The notes under the pieces: model-generated
The model's input: the letters and a program-made list of their open reading frames with translations, nothing else
The model's database searches: none
Told to the model about the DNA's origin: nothing
Translations under genes and position numbers: made by a program
Shown: positions 45,807 to 54,884 of the stretch, piece after piece
Layout: every line of letters begins with the position of its first letter
How positions within the stretch are numbered: position 1 is the first letter of the stretch
Source: Achromobacter xylosoxidans A8
Lineage (GTDB): Bacteria; Pseudomonadota; Gammaproteobacteria; Burkholderiales; Burkholderiaceae_B
Direction of reading: 5' to 3'
DNA: 64,000 bases
NCBI RefSeq assembly: GCF_000165835.1
Contig: NC_014640.1
Location: forward strand, 6,262,001 to 6,326,000

Positions 45807-46790
45807 TCAGAATTTGAAAGCCGCTTTCTTCAGCACGGCCGATGACACCGCGACCGACGCGATGATGATGAAGCCCAGGACGATGTCCTGCACGTAGTAC
45901 GGCGCGCCCATGAGGACCAGGCCGTTGCCCAGCACCTTGAGGATCAGCGCGGCAACCAGCGTGCCGGGTATGTTGGCGTGGCCGGGATTGAACATGGTCA
46001 TGCCCAGCAGCACCGCGGCAATCGCATACAGGAAGTAGTCGCCGGCCATATTGGGCGCGGCGGACGACAGGCTGGACGTGAGCAGCACAGCCGCCAGGCC
46101 CGCGCACAGGCCGGACAAAGCCAGGCCTATGCTTTTCATGGCGCGGATGTTGATGCCGGCCAGCCGTGCGGATTCGCCGGCCTCGCCCGTGGCTGTCATG
46201 CGCGCGCCGGTGCGGGTCCACTTGACCAGGAAGAATGCGAGCAGGACCGTACCCAGCATCCACAGCACCAGGGCGGGAATGCCGAAAGGCTTGCCACGGG
46301 CCAGATCGGTGAAGGCAGCGGGCCAGCGGCCCACATAGGACACGCCATCGGTCAGCATGAAGGCAAAGCCGCGCGCCATGGCGGCCATGCCCAGGGTGGC
46401 GATAAGCGAAGGCACGCGCAGTCGCGTGACGGCGACGCCATTCACCAGCCCGCACAAGAGGCCCACGCCCAGGCCCGCGCCTATGGCCAGGAGCACCGGC
46501 TGACCGGTATGCACCAAGGCGCCGGTGACGACGGCCGCCAGGCTGGCGACGTCGGCGACGGACAAATCCAGTTCGGCCGTGACCAGCGCCAGCGTGAAGC
46601 CGATGGCGATGATGGCCAGGAAACTGGTTTCCTTGGCGATGTTCAGAAGATTGTTGGGCGCCGCGAAATTCGGGGCCGCCAATGCGAAAAAGCCCACCAG
46701 GACCAATCCCGCGATTGCCGTGCCGTACTTCTCCAGGATGCCGCGCATCGACTCGACCCTTGCTGCGTTTTGTTTGTTATGCAGGCGCAT
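45807..46790 (-). CDS. Sugar ABC transporter permease (RbsC family)
   Basis: A 327-residue inner-membrane permease with eight to ten helices and the branched-chain/ribose permease pattern TAELDLSVADVASLAAVV, IATLGMAAMARGFAFMLTDG, and the EAA-like loop ATGEAGESARLAGINIRAMK. The start at 46790 gives a 14-residue hydrophilic N-terminus; ATG 46748 (MRGILEKY) has a better AAGGG site and is a credible alternative. It lies between the kinase and the binding protein. Confidence 0.92.
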   Translation of the reverse strand: MRLHNKQNAARVESMRGILEKYGTAIAGLVLVGFFALAAPNFAAPNNLLNIAKETSFLAIIAIGFTLALVTAELDLSVADVASLAAVVTGALVHTGQPVLLAIGAGLGVGLLCGLVNGVAVTRLRVPSLIATLGMAAMARGFAFMLTDGVSYVGRWPAAFTDLARGKPFGIPALVLWMLGTVLLAFFLVKWTRTGARMTATGEAGESARLAGINIRAMKSIGLALSGLCAGLAAVLLTSSLSSAAPNMAGDYFLYAIAAVLLGMTMFNPGHANIPGTLVAALILKVLGNGLVLMGAPYYVQDIVLGFIIIASVAVSSAVLKKAAFKF

Positions 46791-46832
46791 GGCTGCGCCC
46801 CGCTGATGGCGTCGTAGTTTATACCCGGGCCA

Positions 46833-48341
46833 TCAACCCATGTCGATGCCGGCCAGCGCGCGCGATACCGGCGCCAGCGCGGCTTCCGCGGCGCGGAACT
46901 GGTGGTACATGCGGCGATAGGCATGGGCCCGCTCGGCTTGCGGCTCGTAGCGTTGCGCCACGCGCACCAGCGCGTCCTGGGCGGCCGCGAAGCTGCCGTA
47001 GCGCCCCACGCCCGTCCACGCGGCAACCGCCGCGCCGAGCACCCCGGGCTGCTCGGCCTGGCCGACCACCAGCGGACGTTCGCAGATGTCCGCCTTGACC
47101 TGGCACCACTGGGCATTGGACGCCGCGCCGCCGCCGAAGCGGATCTCTCCGACGGGGCTGCCCAGCGCGCTTTCAGCGCGTTCCAGCACGATACGGTTGA
47201 GGAAGGCCACGCCTTCCAGCACGGCCCAGGCCAGGTCGCCGGGGCCGTGGCGGCGGTTCAGTCCGAGGAAGGCGCCGCGCAGGTGCGGATCCCAGTAAGG
47301 CACCCGTTCGCCCTGCAGATAGGGCAGGAACAGGGCCGGCTGCGGGTCGCGCGGCGCATCCAGCAAGGCGTCCATGGCCTCGCCCACGCCAGCCATGCCT
47401 TCGTCGCCCAGGCGGCCCAACAGGGGCAAGAGCCACGCCACCGTATCAGCGCCGTTCTGGCCAGGCCCGCCGATCTGGTGATGGCCGCCGCCCCAATCCA
47501 CCGTCATCAGGCCTTGCGCCTGCACCGGCTCGGCGCCCACGGCACCGAAGACTTCGGTGGTACCGGAGATGTTGTAGGCATAGCCCGGCCGCAAGGCGCC
47601 CAGGCCGGCCACGGCCGCCCAGGTGTCGTTGGCGCAGGCCACCACAGGGCGTCCAGACAGTCGCGCCAGCGCGCCCGGCAGGCCCGCTTGCACCGTGCCT
47701 ACGACCTCCAGCGGATCGAGCAGGCGCGGCACCCAGGCCGGATTGGCGCCCGCCGCCGTCAGCAGATCGGCGCAATCGGGCCCGGCCGTCGCGGCCGCCG
47801 CCAGCCGCGCCATCGACACGCTGTCACTCACGGCGCGTCCGGTCAGGCGGAAATTCAGATAATCCTTGGGTTCCAGAACCACTCGCACCCGAGCCGCATT
47901 CTGAGGCTCGGCGCGCAGCAGCCATGCCACGCGCGCCCAAGGATGAAAGGCGTTGATCTGCGCATGTTCGGGATGGGCAGACGGCATGGACGCGAGCCAC
48001 GCGCCTACGTCCGCCGCCGCGCGCGTATCCCGCCAAGTGATCGCGGGCCGGATGGCGGCGCCATGCGCGTCGATGAAGACCTGCGTGCGCGTGACGCCGC
48101 AAATCGCAATAGCCTCCACCGCGTTGAAAGCCGTGTTTGACTGCGCCGCCAGGGCATCGACCAGGGCTTGCAGGCCGCCCCACCAGGCATCGGCGTCGAT
48201 CTCGTCCCAGCCGGGTTGAGCGGCAAGGCTGGCGCGCGCCGGGCTGTCGATGAAACAGGAATGCGCGATGCCGCCGCGCGCGTCCACCAATGCGGCGCGA
48301 AAGCGCGTGCCGCCGAGATCCACCGCCAGGACGTAGCTCAT
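46833..48341 (-). CDS. FGGY-family carbohydrate kinase (xylulokinase-like)
   Basis: A 502-residue sugar kinase with ASKHA fold: phosphate-1 motif LAVDLGGTRFRAALVD, TWRDTRAAADVGAWL, the mid-chain NISGTTEVFGAVG loop, and FGGGAASNAQWCQVKADI with the adenosine motif GVLGAAVAAWTGVGRY. It phosphorylates a sugar or polyol imported by the ABC system downstream. Substrate not determined; xylulokinase-type length. Its ATG overlaps a preceding 27-codon frame by 4 bp. Confidence 0.92.
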   Translation of the reverse strand: MSYVLAVDLGGTRFRAALVDARGGIAHSCFIDSPARASLAAQPGWDEIDADAWWGGLQALVDALAAQSNTAFNAVEAIAICGVTRTQVFIDAHGAAIRPAITWRDTRAAADVGAWLASMPSAHPEHAQINAFHPWARVAWLLRAEPQNAARVRVVLEPKDYLNFRLTGRAVSDSVSMARLAAAATAGPDCADLLTAAGANPAWVPRLLDPLEVVGTVQAGLPGALARLSGRPVVACANDTWAAVAGLGALRPGYAYNISGTTEVFGAVGAEPVQAQGLMTVDWGGGHHQIGGPGQNGADTVAWLLPLLGRLGDEGMAGVGEAMDALLDAPRDPQPALFLPYLQGERVPYWDPHLRGAFLGLNRRHGPGDLAWAVLEGVAFLNRIVLERAESALGSPVGEIRFGGGAASNAQWCQVKADICERPLVVGQAEQPGVLGAAVAAWTGVGRYGSFAAAQDALVRVAQRYEPQAERAHAYRRMYHQFRAAEAALAPVSRALAGIDMG

Positions 48342-48421
48342 GCCGGCACCTGTATCAGGCGGATCTGGCCGCGCCCGGGCTGCATGGCCCGCAGCGGGCG
48401 GAGGGTCTGGATATCAAGCAT
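48338..48421 (-). CDS. 27-codon ORF coupled to the sugar kinase (doubtful)
   Basis: MLDIQTLRPLRAMQPGRG and ten further codons end in a TGA that overlaps the kinase ATG (ATGA). The frame might be a leader peptide or the remnant of a gene lost from the operon; the PGRGQIRL stretch faintly recalls the N-terminus of medium-chain dehydrogenases. The ribosome site is weak. I cannot exclude chance. Confidence 0.3.
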   Translation of the reverse strand: MLDIQTLRPLRAMQPGRGQIRLIQVPA

Positions 48422-48679
48422 GGGAGGCGACTTCTGCGTGATCGGATGGCCGTCGGAACGGGCGTTCCGGCATAGGCAAATTGTAGTCCTGTCAGGAATC
48501 CCGCGCAGCGCCGGCCCCCTTCGTCGCTGCACCGCAGCACCGGAAATCCTATCAATTGATTATTTCTGTTCAGGTGACACGGGCCGCGGCCCTGGGACAG
48601 AATGGCCCACACCCGGAGGAGACAGCCGGGGCCATGAAAACCACTAGAACCGCATGCGCAAGCGCGCAGCCCGAGGCCC
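48342..48679. promoter_or_regulatory. Divergent region between the sugar kinase operon and the BKACE operon
   Basis: This 338-bp gap contains the perfect dyad TCCTG-T-CAGGA (48487-48497), suitable for a regulator of the sugar operon, and an A+T-rich palindrome ATCAATTGAT (48551-48560) nearer the BKACE side. A GGAGGAG site at 48617-48623 stands before an ATG at 48634 that opens an out-of-frame 47-codon frame overlapping the BKACE start. No local regulator gene is present for the sugar operon. Confidence 0.4.
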
Positions 48680-49615
48680 ATGAAACAGTCCAGGAACAAG
48701 GTCATCATCACCTGCGCCATCACCGGATCGGTCCACACGCCGTCGATGTCGCCGCATCTGCCCGTCACGCCCGATGAGATCGCGCAATCCGCGCTGGATG
48801 CCGCCCAGGCCGGCGCGGCCATCGTGCACCTGCATGCGCGCCAGCCCGATACCGGGCAGCCTACCCAGGATCCCGCGTTGTACGCGCAGTTCCTGCCGCG
48901 CATCAAGAATGGCTCGGACGTGGTGATCAACATCACGACTGGCGGTTCTCCCGTACTGCCCATCGCCGATCGCATGGCGCCTGCGCTGCAATTCAAGCCC
49001 GAGGTCGCATCGCTGAACATGGGCTCGATGAACTTCGGCATGTACGAGCTGCTGGAGCGTTTCAAGGAATTCAAGCACGCCTGGGAACGCCCCTATCTGG
49101 AAGGCAGCAACGACCTGATCTTCAAGAACACCTTCAAGGACATCGAACATATCCTGACCTCGTGCGGCGACAACGGCACGCGCTTCGAGATCGAGTGCTA
49201 CGACATCGGGCATCTGTACACCGCGGCGCATTTCGTGGACCGCAAGCTGCTCAAGCCGCCCTTCCTGATCCAGTCCGTGTTCGGCATACGCGGCGGCATC
49301 GGCACGCATCCCGAAGACGTGATGATGATGAAGCGCACCGCTGACCGGCTGTTCGGTAACGACTACATCTGGTCGGTACTTGCCGCCGGACGCAAGCAGA
49401 CGCCGCTGGCGACGATGGCGGCGACCATGGGCGGCAATGTGCGCGTGGGGCTGGAGGATTCGCTGTGGGACGGGCCGGGCGAGCTGGCGCGCTCGAACGC
49501 CGATCAGGTGCGACGGATCCGCCGCATCCTGGAAGACCTGTCACTGCAAATCGCCACGCCCGACGAGGCGCGCGAGACGCTGCAACTGAAGGGCCGCGAC
49601 AACGTCGCGTTCTGA
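48680..49615 (+). CDS. BKACE family (DUF849) beta-keto acid cleavage enzyme
   Basis: A 311-residue TIM-barrel zinc enzyme of the BKACE family, which condenses a beta-keto acid with acetyl-CoA to release acetoacetate and a new CoA ester. Founder Kce acts on 3-keto-5-aminohexanoate. The zinc ligands His50 and His52 lie in IVHLHARQP, and RVGLEDSLWDGPGELARSN is the conserved C-terminal segment. N-terminal KVIITCAITG matches the family start. The likely substrate, possibly a dehydrocarnitine-like or other beta-keto acid, is not fixed. It leads a three-gene operon with a LivK receptor and an SDR dehydrogenase. Confidence 0.92.
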   Translation: MKQSRNKVIITCAITGSVHTPSMSPHLPVTPDEIAQSALDAAQAGAAIVHLHARQPDTGQPTQDPALYAQFLPRIKNGSDVVINITTGGSPVLPIADRMAPALQFKPEVASLNMGSMNFGMYELLERFKEFKHAWERPYLEGSNDLIFKNTFKDIEHILTSCGDNGTRFEIECYDIGHLYTAAHFVDRKLLKPPFLIQSVFGIRGGIGTHPEDVMMMKRTADRLFGNDYIWSVLAAGRKQTPLATMAATMGGNVRVGLEDSLWDGPGELARSNADQVRRIRRILEDLSLQIATPDEARETLQLKGRDNVAF

Positions 49616-49644
49616 CCAAAATCCTATCCAGTGGGGAGAGAGAC

Positions 49645-50844
49645 ATGAAAAGAACATTGTGCGCGACGGCGGTGGCTGCGCTGTTGGGAATGGCCGGCGC
49701 GGCGCAAGCCGATGACGACGTGATCCGCATCGGCTTCATTACCGATATGTCCGGCCTGTCGGCGGACGCCGACGGCCCCGGCGGCGCCGAGGCGATCAAG
49801 ATGGCCGTGGCGGACCTGGGCGGCGTGGTGGCAGGCAAGAAGGTCGAGGTCCTGGTGGCGGACCATCAGAACCGCGCTGACATTGCCTCCTCCAGGGCGC
49901 GTGAATGGCTGGACCAGAAAGGCGTGAACATGCTGATCGCAGGCGCGAACTCGGCGGCGGCGCTGGCGATGGCGAAGGTGGCCGAAGAAAAGAAGACGCC
50001 GTTCTTCGTGGTGAGCGCGGGCGCTTCCGAACTGACGAATTCCCAATGCACGCCCTACACCGTGCACTACGTGTACGACACGGTCTCGCTGGCGCGCGGC
50101 ACGGCGCGCGCGATGATGAAGGAAGGCGACAAGAACTGGTACTTCCTGACCGTGGACCACGCCTTCGGACATGCGCTGGAGCGCGATGCGTCGGCCGTGG
50201 TGCAGGCCGACGGCGGCGCCGTCAAGGGGCGGGTCAGGCATCCGCTGAACGCGGCGGATTTTTCGTCCTTCATCCTGCAGGCGCAGGCATCCGGCGCATC
50301 GGTGCTGGGACTGGCGAATTCGGCCAGCGACACCAGCAATGCGGTCAAGGCGGCCAATGAATTCGGCCTGACGCCGAAGATGAAGATCGCCGGCCTGCTG
50401 GTGCTGATCACCGACGTCCACGCGCTGGGCCTGCAGGCCGCGCAGAACATGTACCTGACCACGGCCTGGTACTGGGACCAGGACGACGCCTCGCGCAAGT
50501 GGGCCTCGCGCTTCGAAGCCACCATGAAGAAGAAACCCTCGATGCTGCAGGCCGGCGACTATTCCGCCGCCACGACATACCTGAAGGCCGTGGCAGCCAC
50601 CAACAGCACCGATGGCGATACTGTCATGAAATGGCTGAAGGCGAATCCGGTGAATGACTTCTTCGTGAAGGACGGCAAGATCCGCGCCGATGGCCTGATG
50701 GTGCACGACATGTTCCTGATGCAGGTAAAGACGCCGGCGGAGTCGAAGGCCCCTTGGGATTACTACAAGCTGGTGGCCAGGGTGCCGGGCGACCAGGTCT
50801 ATACCACGCCGGCGGAATCGACCTGCCGCTTGATGAAGCCCTGA
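49645..50844 (+). CDS. LivK-type ABC substrate-binding protein
   Basis: A 399-residue periplasmic receptor with signal peptide MKRTLCATAVAALLGMAGA and cleavage near AQADDD. The leucine-binding-protein fold is seen in IRIGFITDMSGLSADADGPG, VVAGKKVEVLVADHQNRAD, FVVSAGASELTNSQCTPYTV and ASSVLGLA-like strands. The ATG at 49645 has GGGGAGAG upstream; a longer frame upstream overlaps BKACE. No LivHMGF genes are adjacent. Between two enzymes it should bind the acid or amino compound degraded by them. Confidence 0.92.
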   Translation: MKRTLCATAVAALLGMAGAAQADDDVIRIGFITDMSGLSADADGPGGAEAIKMAVADLGGVVAGKKVEVLVADHQNRADIASSRAREWLDQKGVNMLIAGANSAAALAMAKVAEEKKTPFFVVSAGASELTNSQCTPYTVHYVYDTVSLARGTARAMMKEGDKNWYFLTVDHAFGHALERDASAVVQADGGAVKGRVRHPLNAADFSSFILQAQASGASVLGLANSASDTSNAVKAANEFGLTPKMKIAGLLVLITDVHALGLQAAQNMYLTTAWYWDQDDASRKWASRFEATMKKKPSMLQAGDYSAATTYLKAVAATNSTDGDTVMKWLKANPVNDFFVKDGKIRADGLMVHDMFLMQVKTPAESKAPWDYYKLVARVPGDQVYTTPAESTCRLMKP

Positions 50845-50866
50845 ACCGCAACCACAAGGATCTGGC

Positions 50867-51685
50867 ATGACTGTGAAGAACGCTGTCCCGGCGGACATTT
50901 CCGCGCTTCCGGTGGATCTTTCCGGCAAACGCGTCATCGTGACCGCGGGCGCGGCCGGCATCGGCGCGGCGATCGCCGCCGCATTCGCCGAACGCGGCGC
51001 CAGGGTGCACGTCTGCGACGTGGACGAACAGGCGCTGGCGGCCTGCCCTTACCCCAGCTCGCGCGCCGACGTGGGCCGGCGCGACGAGATCGACCGCTAC
51101 ATGCAGGAAGCGCTGGCGCAGCTGGGCGGCCTGGACGTGCTGGTCAACAATGCCGGCATAGCCGGCCCGACCGCGGGTATCGCGGACATCAAACCGCAAG
51201 AACTGGACGCGACGCTGGACATCAATCTGGCATCGCAGTTCCACACGGTGCGACATGCGTTGCCGGCGCTACGCGCTGCGGGCGGCGGCAGCATCATCAA
51301 CATCAGCTCGGTGGCAGGCCGCATGGGCATACCCATGCGCACACCCTACGCGGCAACCAAATGGGGCGTGGTGGGGCTGACCCGTTCGCTGGCGGTCGAG
51401 CTGGGCGGCCATGGCATCCGCGTCAACGCGCTGCTGCCCGGGCTGGTGGCTGGGCCGCGCATCGACCGCGTGATCGAGGCGCGCGCGAAAAACATGGGTC
51501 TGACGGTGGCGGAAGAGACCCGGTTGGAACTGTCCGGCGTCAGCCTGCGGCAGTTCGTGCGGGCAGCGGACATCGCCAATATGGCGCTGTTCCTGGCCAG
51601 CCCGTTCGGGGCAATGATCAGCGGGCAGGCGATCAGCATAGACGGCGACCTGCAATCGCTGCCCTGGCAGCCGCCGGCGGACTGA
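50867..51685 (+). CDS. Short-chain dehydrogenase/reductase (SDR)
   Basis: A 272-residue classical SDR: cofactor motif TAGAAGIG (residues 26-33), Asp51 at the end of the second strand favouring NAD over NADP, NNAG (94-97), Ser147/148, and the catalytic pair Tyr161 and Lys165 in YAATK. It is 22 bp after the LivK receptor. A simple model is oxidation of a beta-hydroxy acid to the beta-keto substrate of BKACE. This order is inference. Confidence 0.93.
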   Translation: MTVKNAVPADISALPVDLSGKRVIVTAGAAGIGAAIAAAFAERGARVHVCDVDEQALAACPYPSSRADVGRRDEIDRYMQEALAQLGGLDVLVNNAGIAGPTAGIADIKPQELDATLDINLASQFHTVRHALPALRAAGGGSIINISSVAGRMGIPMRTPYAATKWGVVGLTRSLAVELGGHGIRVNALLPGLVAGPRIDRVIEARAKNMGLTVAEETRLELSGVSLRQFVRAADIANMALFLASPFGAMISGQAISIDGDLQSLPWQPPAD

Positions 51686-51694
51686 GGCCGCGCC

Positions 51695-52624
51695 CTACGC
51701 CAGCAGTTGGACTGTTTGCGCGTAGACGCCCTGGCGGCGCGCCTGTGCCGTGGCGCGCAAGGCGTCAAGCAATCGCTCGGCCAGGTCCTGGTTGCGCGGC
51801 TCCTTGCGGGTAATGAGATAGAAATCGAACCACTGCCGCGAAGCCAGCGGCCGGGCGACCAGATCGGGATAGGCCGCCACGATATCCCACGCGGATAAAG
51901 CGTTGACCAAACTGATGCCCTGGACCGCCCGAACCGTGCCGGGCAGCAGCGACATGTGCGCCCGCATGCCGGAACTCAGCAGCAGCGAATCCGCGATGTC
52001 GCCCTGTGCGACCACATAGTCGGACCACAAGGGCTTTACGTAGGTGTCTGGCGGGATATCGGCCGCTGCAATGGTGTCGCGCGCCGCCAGGGGATGGTCG
52101 CGATGCGCGATGGCCATGACGTCGGCGCGCAAGAACGGCGTGAATGCCAGCCGGGCGCTGTCGCGCTCAACCGCGCCCAGGCCGAAGTCCGCGCGCATGG
52201 TCTCGACCGCGCTGATGGCCTGCACGGACGATTCGATATCAATGGAGAAAGGCCGGGTGCCGTTGACGTCCAGATAGCGTCGCACGGCATCGGGCGCGTA
52301 GCCCAGCGCCAGCGCGGGCGACGACGCAATGCGCAGGCCGCGCCCGCCGAACTGTTCGATGCTGTGCAGGGCCTCGTCGATGCGGACCAGCTCGTCCAGC
52401 ACGAACTTCGCTTCGCTGTAGAGGTACTGGCCCGCCTCGGTGGGGCGCAAGGTTTTGTGCGACCGGTCGAACAGTTGCACGCCGGTCGCGCCTTCCAGGC
52501 GGGAAATCGCGTGGCTGACCGCCGGCTGCGTCAAATGCATGGACTGCGCGGCCTGGCGGGTCGATCCGGTCATGACTACCGCGTAGAAAATGCGCAGGTC
52601 GTGAATATTGAAATTGCGCTTCAT
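51695..52624 (-). CDS. LysR family transcriptional regulator
   Basis: A 309-residue LysR protein with helix-turn-helix GSTRQAAQSMHLTQPAVSHA and an effector domain with LRIASSPALALGYAPDAVRR and MRADFGLGAVERDSARL. It is convergent with the SDR gene, only 9 bp away, and lies downstream of the DUF1254 gene in the same direction. Target most likely the BKACE operon or the DUF1254 gene; not resolved. Confidence 0.93.
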   Translation of the reverse strand: MKRNFNIHDLRIFYAVVMTGSTRQAAQSMHLTQPAVSHAISRLEGATGVQLFDRSHKTLRPTEAGQYLYSEAKFVLDELVRIDEALHSIEQFGGRGLRIASSPALALGYAPDAVRRYLDVNGTRPFSIDIESSVQAISAVETMRADFGLGAVERDSARLAFTPFLRADVMAIAHRDHPLAARDTIAAADIPPDTYVKPLWSDYVVAQGDIADSLLLSSGMRAHMSLLPGTVRAVQGISLVNALSAWDIVAAYPDLVARPLASRQWFDFYLITRKEPRNQDLAERLLDALRATAQARRQGVYAQTVQLLA

Positions 52625-52721
52625 GCGGCGCGAGGCTCCCTGTGTGGGCGTCTACCCGACTGCGCCTGCCCGGATGGCGATGACTGGCCTGCGCGAGGCC
52701 TTCTTGTAGCCCAGACGGCCT

Positions 52722-54221
52722 CTAGTGTCGAACCTGGGGCGGGAAAGGCGCCGGGCGCGCCTGGGGCGCCTGCCTGGCGCGTTCGATCTGCGGCGAAGTC
52801 CACTTGCCTTCCAGCAGCGCCGGCTTGGGCCAGTAGTACCGCAGCGTGACCATGAAGGGCCCGGCCGGCGCGGGCAGCCAGTTGGCTTCCTTGCCCTTGC
52901 CCGGCGACTCCGACTGGAGGTAGATCGTAATGCCGCCGTCGCGGTCGCGCTTGAGCGACGACAGCATCGAGGAATTGATCAGGTAGCGCTTGAGCGGATT
53001 GGGCGCCAGCAACTGGTCCGGCAGGCGATACATGGTCATGGACCAGAACGCATTGACGGGCGGCAGGCTGCGCGGGGCGAAGCGCAGGGTGTACTTGTTG
53101 CGGCCGTCCAGCGGCTGGCCGGTGCTGTCGTTCTCCAGCACGGGATAGAGCGCTTCCTCGCGGCTGTTGCCGCCGATGCCGACCTGCGTGCCGGTGGCGC
53201 GCGCGAGGTAATCATTCTTCAGTGTGTTGCGGTCGCCGAACAGCCCGTCGGTCTTGCCGTTCAGGGCCTCGCGGTTCTTGTCGATGTCGTTCTGGCCGTC
53301 GTGCATGCCTTCCTGCAGGGCGCGACGCAATGCGGGGTTCATGCCGTTGAAATCGAATTGCCGGCCGGGTTCCAGGCCGATGCTGGCAAAGCGTTCGCGC
53401 AATGACTGCTCGGAAGAATGGGCCGGCGCAAACTGCAGCAGGAAGGCAAGCTGGTTGTAGAACTCCAGCGAGCTGCGCATCTGCGCGGGCGGTTCCGGTG
53501 GGATCCAGTCCACGGCCGGCGCCACTGCGGGCGCGCGCTGCTTGCGGAAGGCCGACAAGGTCTGGATCTTGTAGCGCGACTGGATGCGCTTGACGTTGGG
53601 CAGGTCGCCGGCGCTGAAGAGCTGGGTGCGCCCGACCAGGTTGACCAGGTCGGTCTCCGACCTGATCACCTTGGTGATGCCGGCAGGCGTCTTGCCCTTC
53701 CAGCGCGGGCCCGCGACCAGGAACCGGCCGCCGCCATTGCCGGTGCTGCGGCTGCCGATATAGGCGAAGTTGTAGGTGTACAGGTCCATCAGCTGCAGCA
53801 CGAAATAGCGGCGCGGCTCCATGGCAGGCACGGAGATGACCACGGGTTCGGCGCGCAGGTCCAGCACCGCGAACGTGTATGGCGTGTCGGCGTTGGGCGT
53901 GACGAAGGCGCTGTCTTCGGGCGTGAAGACGCGCGCAACGTTGTTGACGGTGTTGAACGGCCCCTTGTACTGGGGGTTGCTCTTGTCGATGCTGAAGGCA
54001 TGCATGGTCTGGTAGCTGGCGACCATGGGCGTGCCGTAGAGATAGGCTTCGCGGGCGATGCCGCGCGCCTGTTGCGCCGTGACGCCGTCGATGCCTACCG
54101 ATTGCGAGCCGCTGGAATCTTGCGAATGGATGGCGCATCCTGCGGCACTGCCGATCAGCAGTGCCGCAAGAAGCAGGCGGGTCGCGCGCAAGAACTCGAT
54201 GCCAGTCTGACGGTCGCGCAT
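52722..54221 (-). CDS. DUF1254/DUF1214 lipoprotein
   Basis: A 499-residue protein with lipobox LIGSAAGC (Cys29). The N-terminal DUF1254 domain (residues about 50-190) contains YLYGTPMVASYQTMHAF and VTPNADTPYTFAVLDLRAE. The C-terminal DUF1214 domain contains LPPVNAFWSMTMYRLPDQLL and ITIYLQSESPGKGKEANWLP. These two domains commonly occur together in large periplasmic proteins of unknown function. It sits alone between LysR and allA. Nothing in the sequence suggests a catalytic centre. Confidence 0.88.
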   Translation of the reverse strand: MRDRQTGIEFLRATRLLLAALLIGSAAGCAIHSQDSSGSQSVGIDGVTAQQARGIAREAYLYGTPMVASYQTMHAFSIDKSNPQYKGPFNTVNNVARVFTPEDSAFVTPNADTPYTFAVLDLRAEPVVISVPAMEPRRYFVLQLMDLYTYNFAYIGSRSTGNGGGRFLVAGPRWKGKTPAGITKVIRSETDLVNLVGRTQLFSAGDLPNVKRIQSRYKIQTLSAFRKQRAPAVAPAVDWIPPEPPAQMRSSLEFYNQLAFLLQFAPAHSSEQSLRERFASIGLEPGRQFDFNGMNPALRRALQEGMHDGQNDIDKNREALNGKTDGLFGDRNTLKNDYLARATGTQVGIGGNSREEALYPVLENDSTGQPLDGRNKYTLRFAPRSLPPVNAFWSMTMYRLPDQLLAPNPLKRYLINSSMLSSLKRDRDGGITIYLQSESPGKGKEANWLPAPAGPFMVTLRYYWPKPALLEGKWTSPQIERARQAPQARPAPFPPQVRH

Positions 54222-54324
54222 TCATTGCTCCAACACTGCGTGATGTTGGCGGCGCCCGCTGAAGGCAGCGTCGCGTGCGAGGCGGGAATTTCCGGGGAAT
54301 TCTGGCACATTTCCCCGGATGCGC

Positions 54325-54873
54325 TCAAGCCGGCTGGGTCTGGCCTTCGAGCCGCTGCAGGGGAATCGCCACGATCGCGCTTTCGCTGGCGGCGGCGTCC
54401 GTGGTCAGATGCTGAATCAGGTCCACGGTGGTGGACCGGCGGGTCAGCATCAGGCAGGTGACTTCCTCCTCCGTCACGCGCGTGGCGTGCCAGCAGCCCG
54501 GGCGCATGCAGACGCCCTGCCCCTGCGGCACGCGGAATGCCATCAGGCTGGCCAGATCGGGGCTGCCGTCGGCCGCGCTGCGCGCCACCACCTGGATGAT
54601 CTCGCCGGTCAGCGGCACGATGGCCTGCTGCGTCAGCAGGTGCTTTTCGAGGCTGGAGATCTCGAAGGACTGGCTGCGGTAGTTGACCCACAACAGCTCT
54701 GCGTCCCCGCCCGCGCCCGTGTTGAACAGATGCTCTTGCCAGAAGTCGGTGGCCGGGTTGGAAAACAACGGCACGCCGTTGCCGTCCGGCATGGGCTTGC
54801 CCAGCATCCAGCCGTAGGCCCGGAAGGCGTCCGGCGTCAGATCGTTGATGTCCAGCTGCTTGTCGCTCGTCAT
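54325..54873 (-). CDS. allA: Ureidoglycolate lyase AllA-family protein
   Basis: A 182-residue cupin-fold protein. The N-terminus INDLTPDAFRAYGWMLGKPM and the C-terminal core ASLMAFRVPQGQGVCMRPGC and WHATRVTEEEVTCLMLTRRS match ureidoglycolate lyase, which splits ureidoglycolate into glyoxylate and urea in allantoin breakdown. ATG 54873 has AGGG upstream; the longer frame is a shadow of the preceding small ORF. No allantoinase or other purine genes are adjacent, so the in vivo substrate could be a different ureido acid. It is 11 bp after the Arm-domain ORF. Confidence 0.82.
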   Translation of the reverse strand: MTSDKQLDINDLTPDAFRAYGWMLGKPMPDGNGVPLFSNPATDFWQEHLFNTGAGGDAELLWVNYRSQSFEISSLEKHLLTQQAIVPLTGEIIQVVARSAADGSPDLASLMAFRVPQGQGVCMRPGCWHATRVTEEEVTCLMLTRRSTTVDLIQHLTTDAAASESAIVAIPLQRLEGQTQPA

Positions 54874-54884
54874 GCGGAACCCTG

